Shown here: positions 1 to 8,901 of the stretch, in pieces
Layout: each line of letters starts with the position of its first letter
How positions within the stretch are numbered: position 1 is the stretch's first letter
Assembly: GCF_006438825.1 (NCBI RefSeq)
Contig: NZ_RCZP01000001.1
Location: forward strand, 125,056 to 189,055
Direction of reading: 5' to 3'
DNA from: Muricoccus nepalensis
GTDB lineage: Bacteria > Pseudomonadota > Alphaproteobacteria > Acetobacterales > Acetobacteraceae
DNA: 64,000 nt
The notes under the pieces: model-generated
What the model was told of the DNA's origin: nothing
Databases searched by the model: none
Seen by the model: only the letters and a program-made list of their open reading frames with translations
Made by a program: the position numbers and the translations under genes

Positions 1-2
1 TC

Positions 3-1376
3 GGCTACGTGCCCGACCCCCACTGCATCTACCAGGACATCCTGAAGCTGCCGGCCGCGCATTTCCTGCTGCTGAGCCAGGACGCCCCGCCCTCCGCCCC
101 GCCGCCCCCACCCCAGGCCTACTGGCGCCCGCCGACCGCCGCCTCGGCGGCGCCGGCCGACGCGGTGGGTGACCTCGCGGGCCGGCTGCGGGCGAGCGTG
201 CGGGACCGGCTGATGTCGGACGTGCCGCTCGGGGCCTTCCTCTCCGGCGGCGTCGATTCCGGCACCGTGGTCGCCATGGCGGCGGAGGCCTCGACCACGC
301 CGCTGGCCACCTTCACGATGGGCTTCCCGGGTAGCGCGGACGAGCGGCCGCGGGCGGCGCAGATCGCCGAGGCGCACGGCACCCGCCACCACGCGGAGGT
401 CGGCAGCGCCGACTATCTCGCCGCCGCGCGCCGCCAGGCCGCGATCTTCGGCGAGCCCTTCGGCGACCACTCCGCCGTGCCGACCCTCGCGGTCTGCGCC
501 ATGGCCCGCAAGCACGTGACCGTCGCGCTGTCGGGCGACGGCGGCGACGAGGTCTTCGCGGGCTACCGGCGCTACCGCTTCCACACCCTGGCCGAGGCCG
601 CGCGGCGGCTCCTGCCGGCCTCGCTCCGCCGGAGCGCCGTCGCGGGGCTCGCCCGCGCCTACCCGACCTTGGCACGCGCCCCGCGCTGGCTGCGCGCCAA
701 GAGCACGCTGACGGAGCTGAGCCTCGACAGCGCGGCGGGCTACTACCGCACGGTCTGCAAGCTGCAGGACGAGCGGCGCCGCGCCCTGTTCTCCCCGGGC
801 CTGCGGTCGGCGCTGGCCGGGCACGACCCCTCGGACCGCTTCGTGTCGCTCATGGCCGAGTGCGACCCGGACGAGCCGCTGCTGCAGGCGCAGTACGCAG
901 ACCTCCACACCTACCTGCCCGGCGACATCCTGACGAAGGTGGACCGCACGAGCATGGCCGTCTCGCTCGAGGTGCGGCCGCCGCTGCTCGACCCGGACCT
1001 CGTCGGCTTCGGCCTCGCCCTGCCCGCCTCGCTCAAGCTGCGCGGCGGGGTCGGCAAGCAGCTCCTGCGGGAGGTGGCCGCGCCGCTGCTGCCGCCGGCG
1101 GTGCTCTCCGCCCCGAAGCAGGGCTTCGCGGACCGCATCGGCGACCAGTTCCGCAGCCGGGCCGCCGAGCTGCGCGCCCGCTTCGCCGGCGAGGCGATGA
1201 TGGATTCCGGCCTCTTCGACGGCGCCCGGCTCACGGCGCTCGTGGACGAGCACGAGACGGGGGGGGCCGATCACTCCCAGGCGCTGTGGCAGCTCCTCGT
1301 CTTCGAGGGGTTCCTGGCCGGCGAGGCGCCCGATCTCGGCGGCCTAGCGCGGGAGCGGGACGTGGTCCAGGCATGA
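3..1376 (+). CDS. Asparagine synthase-type amidotransferase, C-terminal part (5' end outside window)
   Basis: The reading frame is open from the window edge and begins inside the protein (GYVPDPHCIY), so the N-terminal glutaminase domain lies upstream. The visible part is the ATP-pyrophosphatase synthetase domain: the PP-loop SGGVDS lies at about residues 80-85 of the visible part, followed by LSGDGGDEVFAGYRRY and the LTKVDR and EVRPPLLD blocks typical of AsnB-like enzymes. Enzymes of this family amidate a carboxylate using glutamine and ATP. In glycan clusters such as this one they are thought to act on sugar or lipid-linked substrates (the exosortase-associated XrtA amidotransferase type) rather than to make asparagine for protein synthesis. 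That role is inferred from the neighbouring glycosyltransferases. A 33-codon ATG frame overlaps the stop codon but looks non-coding. Confidence 0.85.
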   Translation, partial: GYVPDPHCIYQDILKLPAAHFLLLSQDAPPSAPPPPPQAYWRPPTAASAAPADAVGDLAGRLRASVRDRLMSDVPLGAFLSGGVDSGTVVAMAAEASTTPLATFTMGFPGSADERPRAAQIAEAHGTRHHAEVGSADYLAAARRQAAIFGEPFGDHSAVPTLAVCAMARKHVTVALSGDGGDEVFAGYRRYRFHTLAEAARRLLPASLRRSAVAGLARAYPTLARAPRWLRAKSTLTELSLDSAAGYYRTVCKLQDERRRALFSPGLRSALAGHDPSDRFVSLMAECDPDEPLLQAQYADLHTYLPGDILTKVDRTSMAVSLEVRPPLLDPDLVGFGLALPASLKLRGGVGKQLLREVAAPLLPPAVLSAPKQGFADRIGDQFRSRAAELRARFAGEAMMDSGLFDGARLTALVDEHETGGADHSQALWQLLVFEGFLAGEAPDLGGLARERDVVQA

Positions 1377-1473
1377 GCGAGGCGGCGCCGATCCATCGCG
1401 CGCGATGCTGCCGCCGCGCCGTCGTCCCGGCCGGTGGCGGGCGGGCGGGGCAGCCCCGGCCGTGGGCGGCGTG

Positions 1474-2466
1474 ATGGATTCCGTTCCGCAGAGGCCGCTC
1501 GCCGATTTCGGCAGACGGCAGGCCAGCACGCAGGACAGCGCGCCCTGGAGCGTCGCGATCTTCGCGCGCGACGAGGCGGACTCGCTCGGCCGCTGCTTCG
1601 AGGCGCTGTCGGTGGCCCTGGCAGGCGCGCGGGCGGAGGTGACCCTCGTGCTGAACGGCTCGAGCGACGGCTCGGAGGGGGTCGCGCCGGGGCTGATGCG
1701 CTCGGCCGGCCTCCAGGGGCGGGTCTGGTCCATCCGGCACGCCGACAAGTCCAACGCGATCAACCAGTATCTCCACCGGCTGCGGCCACCGGCGGAGATG
1801 CACGTCTTCCTCGACGCCTACGCCGCCGTGAAGCCCGACGCGCTGCGCCGCCTCGCGGCCCGGCTGGCGGCGGAGCCCCTGGCGCGCGCCGTCGCAGCGG
1901 TGCCGAGCTCGGGCCGCAGCGCCGCCGCCCTTCGCGCGGAGATGCTGCAATTCCCGGGGCTTCACGGCTCCCTCTTCGCGCTGCGTGGCAGCTTCGTGGA
2001 GCGCATCGTGGCGGCCGGGCTGCGGCTGCCGGTGGGGCTCTACCGCGGCGACGGGCTGATCGGCTCCTTCGCCATGCACGACCTCGACCCCGTGAGCAGC
2101 CCCTGGCGCCCGCCGCATATCGCGGTGGAGGGGGAGGCGTCCTGGATTCTCCGCCCGCTGCGCCCCTGGCACCCCGCGGATCTGCGCCGGCACTGGCGGC
2201 GCCTCATCCAGCAGGGGCGCGGGCGCCTGGAATCAGCGGCGATCCGGGCGACGATCTACCCGGGCAAGCTCGGGCGGGGCGGCTTCGACTCCATCCCGGG
2301 AAGCGCGGACCAGCTCATCCTGAACTTCCTGGCCGTCACGCCCGAGGCCGTGCCCGACCCGTTGCGTGACCCCTTTGGGGCGATCGTCCTCCGGCGCATC
2401 CGCCGGGCGGTCCCGCCGGCCGCCGAGGCGCTGGAGCCCCACCTCGTCGCGACGGTGCGGCCTTGA
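1474..2466 (+). CDS. Family 2-like glycosyltransferase
   Basis: A protein of about 330 residues with a GT-A type N-terminal half: a SVAIFARDEADSLGRCFEAL opening, VTLVLNGSSDGSE (nucleotide-binding region), DKSNAINQYL, and VFLDAYAAVKPDAL in place of the usual DxD segment, where only one Asp of the pair is obvious. This order is characteristic of GT2-like transferases that use nucleotide sugars. I chose the ATG at 1474, directly after a GTG at 1471, because the family's conserved part begins soon after it. The codons upstream read as non-coding Arg/Pro/Gly-rich sequence. It lies about 100 bp after the amidotransferase gene, on the same strand, and ends 14 bp before a convergent acyltransferase gene. 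The sugar donor and acceptor cannot be told from sequence. Confidence 0.75.
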   Translation: MDSVPQRPLADFGRRQASTQDSAPWSVAIFARDEADSLGRCFEALSVALAGARAEVTLVLNGSSDGSEGVAPGLMRSAGLQGRVWSIRHADKSNAINQYLHRLRPPAEMHVFLDAYAAVKPDALRRLAARLAAEPLARAVAAVPSSGRSAAALRAEMLQFPGLHGSLFALRGSFVERIVAAGLRLPVGLYRGDGLIGSFAMHDLDPVSSPWRPPHIAVEGEASWILRPLRPWHPADLRRHWRRLIQQGRGRLESAAIRATIYPGKLGRGGFDSIPGSADQLILNFLAVTPEAVPDPLRDPFGAIVLRRIRRAVPPAAEALEPHLVATVRP

Positions 2467-2480
2467 GCGCGGGGCTGTTC

Positions 2481-3581
2481 CTAGGCGGGCCGGACAGCGC
2501 TGGCCGCCCGGCGGGCGCGGGCGGCCAGGCCGAGCAGGGAGCGCGGCCGCGCCGCCTCGGCCCAGGCGAGGGTTTCCACGCCGGTCGCGAGGCTCCGCTT
2601 GTAGCGGTCGTCGCCCGCCAGGAAGTCGTAGGTGCGGTCCCCGGCCGCGCGGGCCCGCTCGATGGCGAGGTGGTGGCTGGTCAGCCCCGGCTTCGCGTAG
2701 GGGTCGGGCACCGCGTAGTCGAAGCCGCTCTGGTAGGCGCAGACATGGCCGCCGCGGCGGAAGTTGTAGAGGTAGCCGATGACGCGGCCGCCGGCGGTGG
2801 CGCGCAGCAGGTCCACCTCGTCGCGCGGCACGCCGCGGGCGACGAGCGCCTGGTGGAAGCGGACCATGAAGGGGCTGGCGAAGGCGCCCGGCCGGCCCCG
2901 CGCGCGCCAAGCGGCGCCGTGCAGGACGATCAGCGCGTCGAGCCATTCCAGCGCCTCGGGCACGCTCCGCGCGCGCTCGATGGCGAGCGCGCCCCCGGCG
3001 GCGTAGCGGCGGTTGGAACGGCGGAGCTGCTGCCGGGTGTTGGCGCTCAGCGCCTCGAGGTAGGCGCCCTCGCCGGCCGGCAGGTCGTCGAGCCGCACCC
3101 GGGGCGCCGGGCGCTCGTGCAGGCCCGCCAGGACGGACCCGGCCTCCCGCGCGGCCTGGAGGAGGGAGGGTTCCACCCCGCTCAGCCGCAGGCCGGCGAT
3201 GCCGGGCAGGGCGAGCGCGGCGCGGAGGATCGCCAGCTCCGCCGCCCGCCCCTCGCCGACCGCAAGGAGCGGGCCGTTGTGCTCCACGAAGGGCGAATCG
3301 AGCTCCGGGTCGCCGCTCTCGCCGAGGGAGAGGCGGCGGGCCCAGCGGCCCCCGTGCCGGTTGAACAGCGCGAGCCCGACAAGGCGGCCGTCTCGCAAGG
3401 CGCGCGCCAGGACGGGATCGGCGAATCGCTCGGCGGCGAGGCAGCCTACCCAGGTCCAGCTCCGGAAGAAGGGCGCGTCGGAGCGGGCCTCGAGCTCCCG
3501 CCAGGCGGCCTCCACCCCCGACAGATCGCCCACCGGCGACAGAGTCACCCTGAGTGCAGACCTCGTGCCCGTCCCGTCCAT
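2481..3581 (-). CDS. FemAB/BioF2-like GNAT acyltransferase
   Basis: A 366-residue protein. Its C-terminal half has the fingerprint of BioF2-like GNAT proteins found in polysaccharide clusters: a VIGYLYNFRRGGHVCAYQSG strand, then DFLAGDDRYKRSLA near residues 320-335. These proteins transfer acyl or aminoacyl groups, often onto sugars or cell-wall precursors; the substrate here is unknown. The ATG at 3581 is chosen because upstream in-frame sequence becomes low-complexity and would run through the divergent gene. It is divergent from the glycosyltransferase-deacetylase gene, with 59 bp between the starts, so the two may share a promoter region. A second, diverged relative is encoded at 6605-7726. 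Confidence 0.75.
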   Translation of the reverse strand: MDGTGTRSALRVTLSPVGDLSGVEAAWRELEARSDAPFFRSWTWVGCLAAERFADPVLARALRDGRLVGLALFNRHGGRWARRLSLGESGDPELDSPFVEHNGPLLAVGEGRAAELAILRAALALPGIAGLRLSGVEPSLLQAAREAGSVLAGLHERPAPRVRLDDLPAGEGAYLEALSANTRQQLRRSNRRYAAGGALAIERARSVPEALEWLDALIVLHGAAWRARGRPGAFASPFMVRFHQALVARGVPRDEVDLLRATAGGRVIGYLYNFRRGGHVCAYQSGFDYAVPDPYAKPGLTSHHLAIERARAAGDRTYDFLAGDDRYKRSLATGVETLAWAEAARPRSLLGLAARARRAASAVRPA

Positions 3582-3640
3582 CGCGCCCAACGGAACACGG
3601 CGCCGCCGCCGCGGAAAGCGGTGGAGCGGAGAAATCGTCC

Positions 3641-5788
3641 ATGAGCCGTGTTCTCCACGTTCTGAACGACTACCGCCCCGCCCTGACGCCCGAGGGCGAG
3701 TTCCTCGAGCGCTGCTCCGCGGCGATGCAGGAGATCGACCCAGAGGTCGTGCATGACCTGCTGGTGATCCGCACGCCCCGGCCCGCGCAGCCCTGGGAGG
3801 CGGCGGGCTGCTCCACCCTCGCGCGCGTGGCCTACCTCGCCCGGCGCCCGCGCGGCGCGGCGCTGCAGGGCGCGGCGCTGTCCTGGTGGCTCCTCCGGAA
3901 CCTTCGGCGCTACGACGCCGTGCACTTCCGGGAGGGCGCGCGCCCGGGCCGCCTGGACCATCTCGTCGCCCGGCTCCTCGGCCGCCGCCTCCTGCTCCCC
4001 GCGCCAGGGCCGGCCGGTGCGGCCCTCCCGGCGCTCCCCGCGCCCTGGGGCAACGCCCCGGAGCGTCCCGGCGCCGCCGCCCGGCTGCGGGAGAGGCTGG
4101 GCCTCGCGGCGGACGCTCTGGTGCTCCTCCTGCCCGCCGTGCCGGCGCGCCCGGAGGAGGCCCTGTTCCTGGTCGACCAGCTGCCCGCGGTGACGGCGGA
4201 GGCCCCGCGCGCGCGCCTGCTCCTGGGGACGCCCGTTGGGGCCGAGGCCTTCCGGGCACGGGCGCGGGAGCTCGGCGTCGAGGGCCATCTGGCCGTCGCG
4301 GGCGAGGCGGGCGGGCCGCTTCCGGCGCCGGCGGCCGACATCCTCGTCCTCGCCGAGCGCGTGGAGGAGCCGGGCGGCGCACTGGCCGAGGGCATGGCGC
4401 GCGGCCTGCCGGTGGTGGCGCCCCGGGGAACCGTGCTCGTCGCCGACGGCGAGACCGGCAGCCTCTACGACACGCCCGCGGGCTACGCGGCGGCGGTGGT
4501 GCGGCTCGCGGCCGACGCCGCGCTGCGCGATCGCCTCGGCAAGGCCGGGCGGGAGCGCGCGCGGCACCTGTCCGGCCTCGGTGGCCTGGCCCGTCGCCAG
4601 CTCGAGATGTACCGGGCCGGCGCGCCGGCGCGGCCGGGCGCCGGCCTTCCCGCCCCCGCCCTGCGGCGTCCGGAGGACGGCGAGACCGGGCTCGGGGCGA
4701 CCGCCTCCGTGCTCGACGAGCGCTTCCACCGGCCCGTCCCCGTCGCCGCCGACGCGCCGCCGCGCGTGCTGACGATGGTGGACGCGGAGGAGGCCTTCGA
4801 CTGGTCGGAGCCCTTCTCGAGCAGCGCCTCCGACGTCCGCTCCATGGGGCAGCAGCACCTCGCGCAGCGCGTCTTCGCGCGCCACGGCGTGGTGCCGCTC
4901 TACCTCGTGGACTACCCGGTCGCGAACCAGGAGGCCGGGCGCGGGCCGCTGCGCGAGTTCCTCCGCGACGGCGCCTGCGAGATCGGGGCGCAGATGCACC
5001 CCTGGGTGACCCCGCCCTTCGAGGAGCTGGTCTGCGACCACAACTCCTACGCGGGCAACCTGCCGCCCCGGCTCGAGCTGGAGAAGGCGCGCCGCCTGAC
5101 CGATCTGCTCGGCGAGGCTTTCGGCGAGCGCCCCCTGATCTACCGCACCGGGCGCTTCGGCGTCGGCCCGCGCACCGCCGACGTGCTGCGCCACCTCGGC
5201 TACCTCGCCGACACGAGCGTCATGCCGGGCTGGCAGCCCGACCGGAAGGGCCACTGGGGACACTGGGGGCTGACCCCCCGCCCCTACTGGTGCGACCGCG
5301 AGCGGACGCTGATGGAGATCCCCGTCACCGGCGCGCTCGTCGGCCGGCTCGCGCGGCGGCACGGCGCGCGGGTCGCCGGGCTCGCTTTCCACCCCACGGC
5401 CCGGCGGATGGGACTGACCGGGACGCTTTCCCATCTCGGCCTGCTGGAGCGCATCCGGCTGAGCCCGGAGGGCATGACGCTCGACGAGGGCAAGCGCCTC
5501 GTGCGGACCCTCCTCGCGGACGGGCACCGCACCTTCGTGCTGACCTACCACTCGCCCTCGCTGGCGCCGGGGAACACGCCCTACGTCAGCAGCGAACCGG
5601 AGCGGGACCGCTTCCTCGACTGGCTCGACGGCTTCTACAGTTTCTTCCGCGAGGAGGTGGGCGGGCGCCCCGCGTCCTGGCGGGAGGTCCGCGGCCTCTC
5701 GCCCGCACCGCCCCGCGCCGGCGAGGCCGCGCGCGCGGCGCTTCGCCACCCGGCCGAGCCGGCGCTGGAACCGCCGTCCCCCGCATGA
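3641..5788 (+). CDS. Fusion: GT4-type glycosyltransferase plus WalW-like polysaccharide deacetylase
   Basis: A 715-residue two-domain protein. Residues 1 to about 340 form a GT-B glycosyltransferase: a VLHVLNDYRPAL start, and a C-terminal GLPVVAPRGTVLVADGETGSLYD donor-binding region followed by DAALRDRLGKAGRERA. After a linker, residues from about 376 (VLTMVDAEEAFDWSEPFSSS) resemble the WalW branch of carbohydrate esterase family 4, with EIGAQMHPWVTPP, LIYRTGRFGVG and VLTYHSPSL motifs that carry the likely metal-binding and catalytic residues. It may add a sugar and also deacetylate or otherwise hydrolyse the same glycan. The ATG at 3641 has a GGAG Shine-Dalgarno about 9 bases upstream; earlier in-frame codons are unlikely to be translated. 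The C-terminal tail is Ala/Pro/Arg-rich. Confidence 0.8.
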   Translation: MSRVLHVLNDYRPALTPEGEFLERCSAAMQEIDPEVVHDLLVIRTPRPAQPWEAAGCSTLARVAYLARRPRGAALQGAALSWWLLRNLRRYDAVHFREGARPGRLDHLVARLLGRRLLLPAPGPAGAALPALPAPWGNAPERPGAAARLRERLGLAADALVLLLPAVPARPEEALFLVDQLPAVTAEAPRARLLLGTPVGAEAFRARARELGVEGHLAVAGEAGGPLPAPAADILVLAERVEEPGGALAEGMARGLPVVAPRGTVLVADGETGSLYDTPAGYAAAVVRLAADAALRDRLGKAGRERARHLSGLGGLARRQLEMYRAGAPARPGAGLPAPALRRPEDGETGLGATASVLDERFHRPVPVAADAPPRVLTMVDAEEAFDWSEPFSSSASDVRSMGQQHLAQRVFARHGVVPLYLVDYPVANQEAGRGPLREFLRDGACEIGAQMHPWVTPPFEELVCDHNSYAGNLPPRLELEKARRLTDLLGEAFGERPLIYRTGRFGVGPRTADVLRHLGYLADTSVMPGWQPDRKGHWGHWGLTPRPYWCDRERTLMEIPVTGALVGRLARRHGARVAGLAFHPTARRMGLTGTLSHLGLLERIRLSPEGMTLDEGKRLVRTLLADGHRTFVLTYHSPSLAPGNTPYVSSEPERDRFLDWLDGFYSFFREEVGGRPASWREVRGLSPAPPRAGEAARAALRHPAEPALEPPSPA

Positions 5789-5851
5789 CGCGGCCCGCGA
5801 CGACGCGCCTTCGACACGCCCCGGCGGCGTGCCCCGCCTGATGGGCCGGGC

Positions 5852-6589
5852 ATGACGCTCCAGGCCGTTCTGACCGCGCTCCTCCTGCCGCCCCTGCTGC
5901 TCGTCCTGCTGCAGATGGCCGGGGCGGGGCTCGCCTGGCGGGGCTCGCGGGGCGGGCTGGCCGTCGCCGTCCTGGCGGGCGGCGCGCAGCTCCTGCTCGC
6001 CACCCCCTTCGCGGCGGGGATGCTGCTCGCCTCCCTGCCCGTGCCGCCGCCGGTGGCCGGCGCGTCGCCGGGCGCGATCGTGGTCCTGGGCGGCGATGGC
6101 GTCCGCACCGGACCGGGCCCGGGGGGCGGCACGGATGTCGGCGCGCTCACGCTCGAGCGGCTGCGCGCGGGGGCCGTCCTGCACCGGGCGACGGGGCTGC
6201 CGCTCCTCGTGACCGGCGGGCCGAACTCGCCCGGCGCCGAGCCCCTCGGCACCGTCATGGCGCGGAGCCTCGGGACGGATTTCGGCACCCCCGCGCGCTG
6301 GGTCGAGCCGGCCGCGCGGGACACGCGCGACAACGCCGTTCTCAGCGCCGCCCTGCTGCGGCCGGAGGGGATCGGCACCGTCCTCCTGGTCACCCATGCC
6401 TGGCACATGGCCCGGGCGGTGGAGGCCTTCCGCCGCGCCGGGCTCGTGCCGCTTCCCGCCCCCGTGCGGCTGGAGCGCGTCCCGGACGGGCAGGCCGGCG
6501 ACTGGGTGCCGCGCCCGGACCACCTTGCGGCGAGCTGGTTCGCGCTGCGCGAATGGGCCGGGCGGCTCGTCTATGCGATCCGCGACTGA
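5852..6589 (+). CDS. YdcF-family (DUF218) membrane-associated protein
   Basis: A 245-residue protein. Two hydrophobic segments near residues 5-22 and 38-60 are followed by a DUF218 domain: AIVVLGGDGVRTGPG, LERLRAGAVLH, LPLLVTGG, EPAARDTRDNAVLSA and VLLVTHAWHMARAVEAF. This order matches the ElyC/SanA/YdcF family, whose members affect envelope integrity and undecaprenyl-phosphate-linked metabolism, although the biochemical activity is poorly defined. Its position inside a glycan-synthesis cluster fits an envelope or polysaccharide role. It starts 63 bp after the fusion gene and ends 15 bp before the next gene, so it is probably co-transcribed. Confidence 0.8.
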   Translation: MTLQAVLTALLLPPLLLVLLQMAGAGLAWRGSRGGLAVAVLAGGAQLLLATPFAAGMLLASLPVPPPVAGASPGAIVVLGGDGVRTGPGPGGGTDVGALTLERLRAGAVLHRATGLPLLVTGGPNSPGAEPLGTVMARSLGTDFGTPARWVEPAARDTRDNAVLSAALLRPEGIGTVLLVTHAWHMARAVEAFRRAGLVPLPAPVRLERVPDGQAGDWVPRPDHLAASWFALREWAGRLVYAIRD

Positions 6590-6604
6590 CGGGCGGGCGA
6601 TTCC

Positions 6605-7726
6605 GTGAACCCTTCCTCTCTCCCGGCGCCGGGCGCCGGTCCCGGCGCGGCCGTGCTGGAGGCGCTGCCGCCCGGCGCCCCGCTCCCGCCCTGGTGCGAC
6701 CGTCACCTGCCGCCCGCGCGGCGCGACGCGCTCGGCGGCCGCGCCTGGTACGACACGACCCTTACCGCGGGCCTGCCGCCGGGCGCGGCGCCGGTGCTGG
6801 CCCTGGGGGCCGGGGGCGCGGTGCTGATGCCGCTGATGCGCCAGGGCGGCGCGCTCCGGAGCCTCACCACGCCCTACTCGCTGGGCTGGCGACCCCTCGC
6901 GGCGGGGGAGCACGACCCCGCCGCGATGCACGCCGCCGGGGAGGAGCTCGGGCGGGCGCTGCGCGGCGGGCCGCCCGCGGTGCTGGACTGCCTGCCGGCC
7001 GAGGAGGGCTGGCTCGCGGCGCTCACCGCGGGGCTTCGCGCCGCGGGGCTCGTGCCGCTCGCGTTCGATCACTTCGGCAACTGGCACGAGCCGGTGACGC
7101 CCGAGGACGGCTGGGACGGCTACCTGTCGGACCGGGCCTCCGCCCTGCAGTCGACCATCCGCCGCAAGACACCGCGCTGCCTCCGGCGCGCCCGCTTCGA
7201 GTGGATCGACCGGCCGGGCGCGCGGCTGGAGGCCGGCATCGCCGCCTACGAGTCCGTGCGGGCGCGGAGCTGGAAGCCGCACGAGCCCTCGCCCGGCTTC
7301 GACGGCGCGCTCATGCGGGCGCTCGCGGCCGAGGGCGCGCTCCGGCTCGGCGTGCTGCGGCCGCGGGACGGCGAGGCGGCGATGGCCGCCCAGTACTGGG
7401 TGGTCTCCGGCGGCCGCGCCGTGGTGCTGAAGCTGGCGCATGACGAGGCCCAGCGCGATCTCTCGCCGGGCACGGTGCTGACCGCGCTGATGATGGCCGG
7501 TATCCTCGACGGCGACGACGCGGTGCACGAGGTCGATTTCGGCCGCGGGGACGACCCCTACAAGCGGCTCTGGGCCGGGCGCCGGCGGCAGCGGCTGGGC
7601 CTGGTGATCGCCGATCCCCGCCACCCCGCGGGGCTGCTGGCGATCGGCCGGCAGGCGGCGGGGCGGGCTCGGCGGCTCGGCAGGCAATGGTGGGAGGCGC
7701 GGCCCTGGGGCCGTCGAGGCGCATGA
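6605..7726 (+). CDS. FemAB/BioF2-like GNAT acyltransferase (second copy)
   Basis: A 373-residue protein with a GTG start. The C-terminal half has the BioF2-like GNAT pattern: AAQYWVVSGGRAVVLKLAHDE, then a DFGRGDDPYKRLWAGRRRQR motif near residues 310-330, equivalent to DFLAGDDRYKRSLA in the protein encoded at 2481-3581. The first half is variable. It probably transfers an acyl or aminoacyl group to a glycan intermediate; donor and acceptor are unknown. Its stop codon overlaps the ATG of the following glycosyltransferase (ATGA), which supports one operon. Confidence 0.75.
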   Translation: MNPSSLPAPGAGPGAAVLEALPPGAPLPPWCDRHLPPARRDALGGRAWYDTTLTAGLPPGAAPVLALGAGGAVLMPLMRQGGALRSLTTPYSLGWRPLAAGEHDPAAMHAAGEELGRALRGGPPAVLDCLPAEEGWLAALTAGLRAAGLVPLAFDHFGNWHEPVTPEDGWDGYLSDRASALQSTIRRKTPRCLRRARFEWIDRPGARLEAGIAAYESVRARSWKPHEPSPGFDGALMRALAAEGALRLGVLRPRDGEAAMAAQYWVVSGGRAVVLKLAHDEAQRDLSPGTVLTALMMAGILDGDDAVHEVDFGRGDDPYKRLWAGRRRQRLGLVIADPRHPAGLLAIGRQAAGRARRLGRQWWEARPWGRRGA

Positions 7727-8901
7727 TGAGAATTCTGTACAGCCACCGGATCGGGTCGCGCGACGGCCAGGGCGTCCACCTCGAGGAGATGGTCGCGGCC
7801 ATGCGCGCGGAGGGCCACGAGGTGCGCCTCGTCGGCCCCTCCTTCTACGGCCAGGGCGGCTGGGGCGGGGAGAGCCGCGCCGTGGGGCTCGCCCGCCGCC
7901 TGCTGCCGGGCTGGGCGGCGGAGGGGGCGGAGCTCGCCTACAACATCCCCGCCTACCGCCAGCTCGCCCGGGCCGCGGCCGAGTTCCGGCCGGACGTCAT
8001 CTACGAGCGCGCGAACCTCTACTTCCTGGCGGGCGCCATGCTCGCGCGGCGCCTCCGCCTGCCCTACCTGCTCGAGGTGAACGCGCCGCTGGCCGACGAG
8101 CGCGCGCGGCACGGCAACCTCCGCCTCGCCCGCCTCGCCGCCGCCGCCGAGCGCCACACCTGGCGCGCCGCCGACCGCGTGCTGCCGGTGACGGAGGTGC
8201 TGGCCGACCGCATCGCCCGGGAGGGCGTGCCGCGGGAGCGGATCACCGTCATCCCCAACGGCATCCAGCTCGCCCACTACCCCGAGCCCGCGCCGCGGCC
8301 GGAGGGCGGGCCGCTCACCCTCGGCTTCGTCGGCTTCATCCGGGAGTGGCACGGGATGGACAAGGTGGTCGCCGCGCTCGCGACCTGGAGGGGCGAGCAG
8401 GCGCTGCGTCTCCGCGTCGTCGGCGACGGCCCGGCGCGGCCGGGGCTCGAGGCGCAGGCGGCGTCGCTCGGCATTGCCGACCGCGTCGTCTTCGACGGCG
8501 TGGTGGACCACGAGGCGATCCCCGGCCTCGTGGCCGGCTTCGACATCGCGCTCCAGCCCGCGGCGGTGCCGTATGCCTCCCCGCTGAAGGTCTTCGAGTA
8601 CATGGCGGCCGGCCGCGCGATCGTGGCGCCCGACCAGCCCAACCTCCGCGAGGTGCTGGAGGACGGGCGGACCGCCCTTCTCTTCGACCCCGCGCGGGAG
8701 GGCAGCCTGTGGGAGGCCATCGCGCGCTTGGCCGCCGATCCCGCGCTGCGCGCGCGCCTCGGCGCCGCGGCGCGGGCGGAGGTGCTGCGGCGCGACCTCA
8801 CCTGGACCGGCAACGCGCGGCGCGTGGCGGCGCTGGCGGAGGAATTGCGCGCGAAGGGCACGGGCGCGGCCGGCCGCTTCGCCCCGGCCTCCGCGGCGTG
8901 A
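7723..8901 (+). CDS. GT4-family glycosyltransferase
   Basis: A 392-residue GT-B enzyme. The N-terminal half has RILYSHRIGSRDGQGVHLEEM and IYERANLYFLAGAMLA; the middle has ITVIPNGI; the C-terminal half has LGFVGFIREWHGMDKVV, LRVVGDGPARPGLEAQA and the donor-binding PYASPLKVFEYMAAGRAIVAPD, where the glutamate of the family 4 EX7E motif is visible. These retaining enzymes transfer sugar from a nucleotide donor to a growing lipid-linked or polymer chain at the inner membrane. ATGA overlap with the preceding gene and GTGA overlap with the following one indicate translational coupling. Confidence 0.88.
   Translation: MMRILYSHRIGSRDGQGVHLEEMVAAMRAEGHEVRLVGPSFYGQGGWGGESRAVGLARRLLPGWAAEGAELAYNIPAYRQLARAAAEFRPDVIYERANLYFLAGAMLARRLRLPYLLEVNAPLADERARHGNLRLARLAAAAERHTWRAADRVLPVTEVLADRIAREGVPRERITVIPNGIQLAHYPEPAPRPEGGPLTLGFVGFIREWHGMDKVVAALATWRGEQALRLRVVGDGPARPGLEAQAASLGIADRVVFDGVVDHEAIPGLVAGFDIALQPAAVPYASPLKVFEYMAAGRAIVAPDQPNLREVLEDGRTALLFDPAREGSLWEAIARLAADPALRARLGAAARAEVLRRDLTWTGNARRVAALAEELRAKGTGAAGRFAPASAA

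Noticed and set aside
1373-1474. A 33-codon frame whose ATG overlaps the amidotransferase stop
   Set aside because: Good coupling geometry, but the Arg/Pro/Gly-rich product has no motif and no conserved feature I can support.
3545-7687. A minus-strand open frame of 1380 codons opposite the glycan genes, and others like it (for example 23814-28334)
   Set aside because: In DNA this GC-rich, antisense frames stay open by chance. The translations are Arg/Gly/Pro/His-rich with no motifs, and the opposite strand carries well-supported genes.
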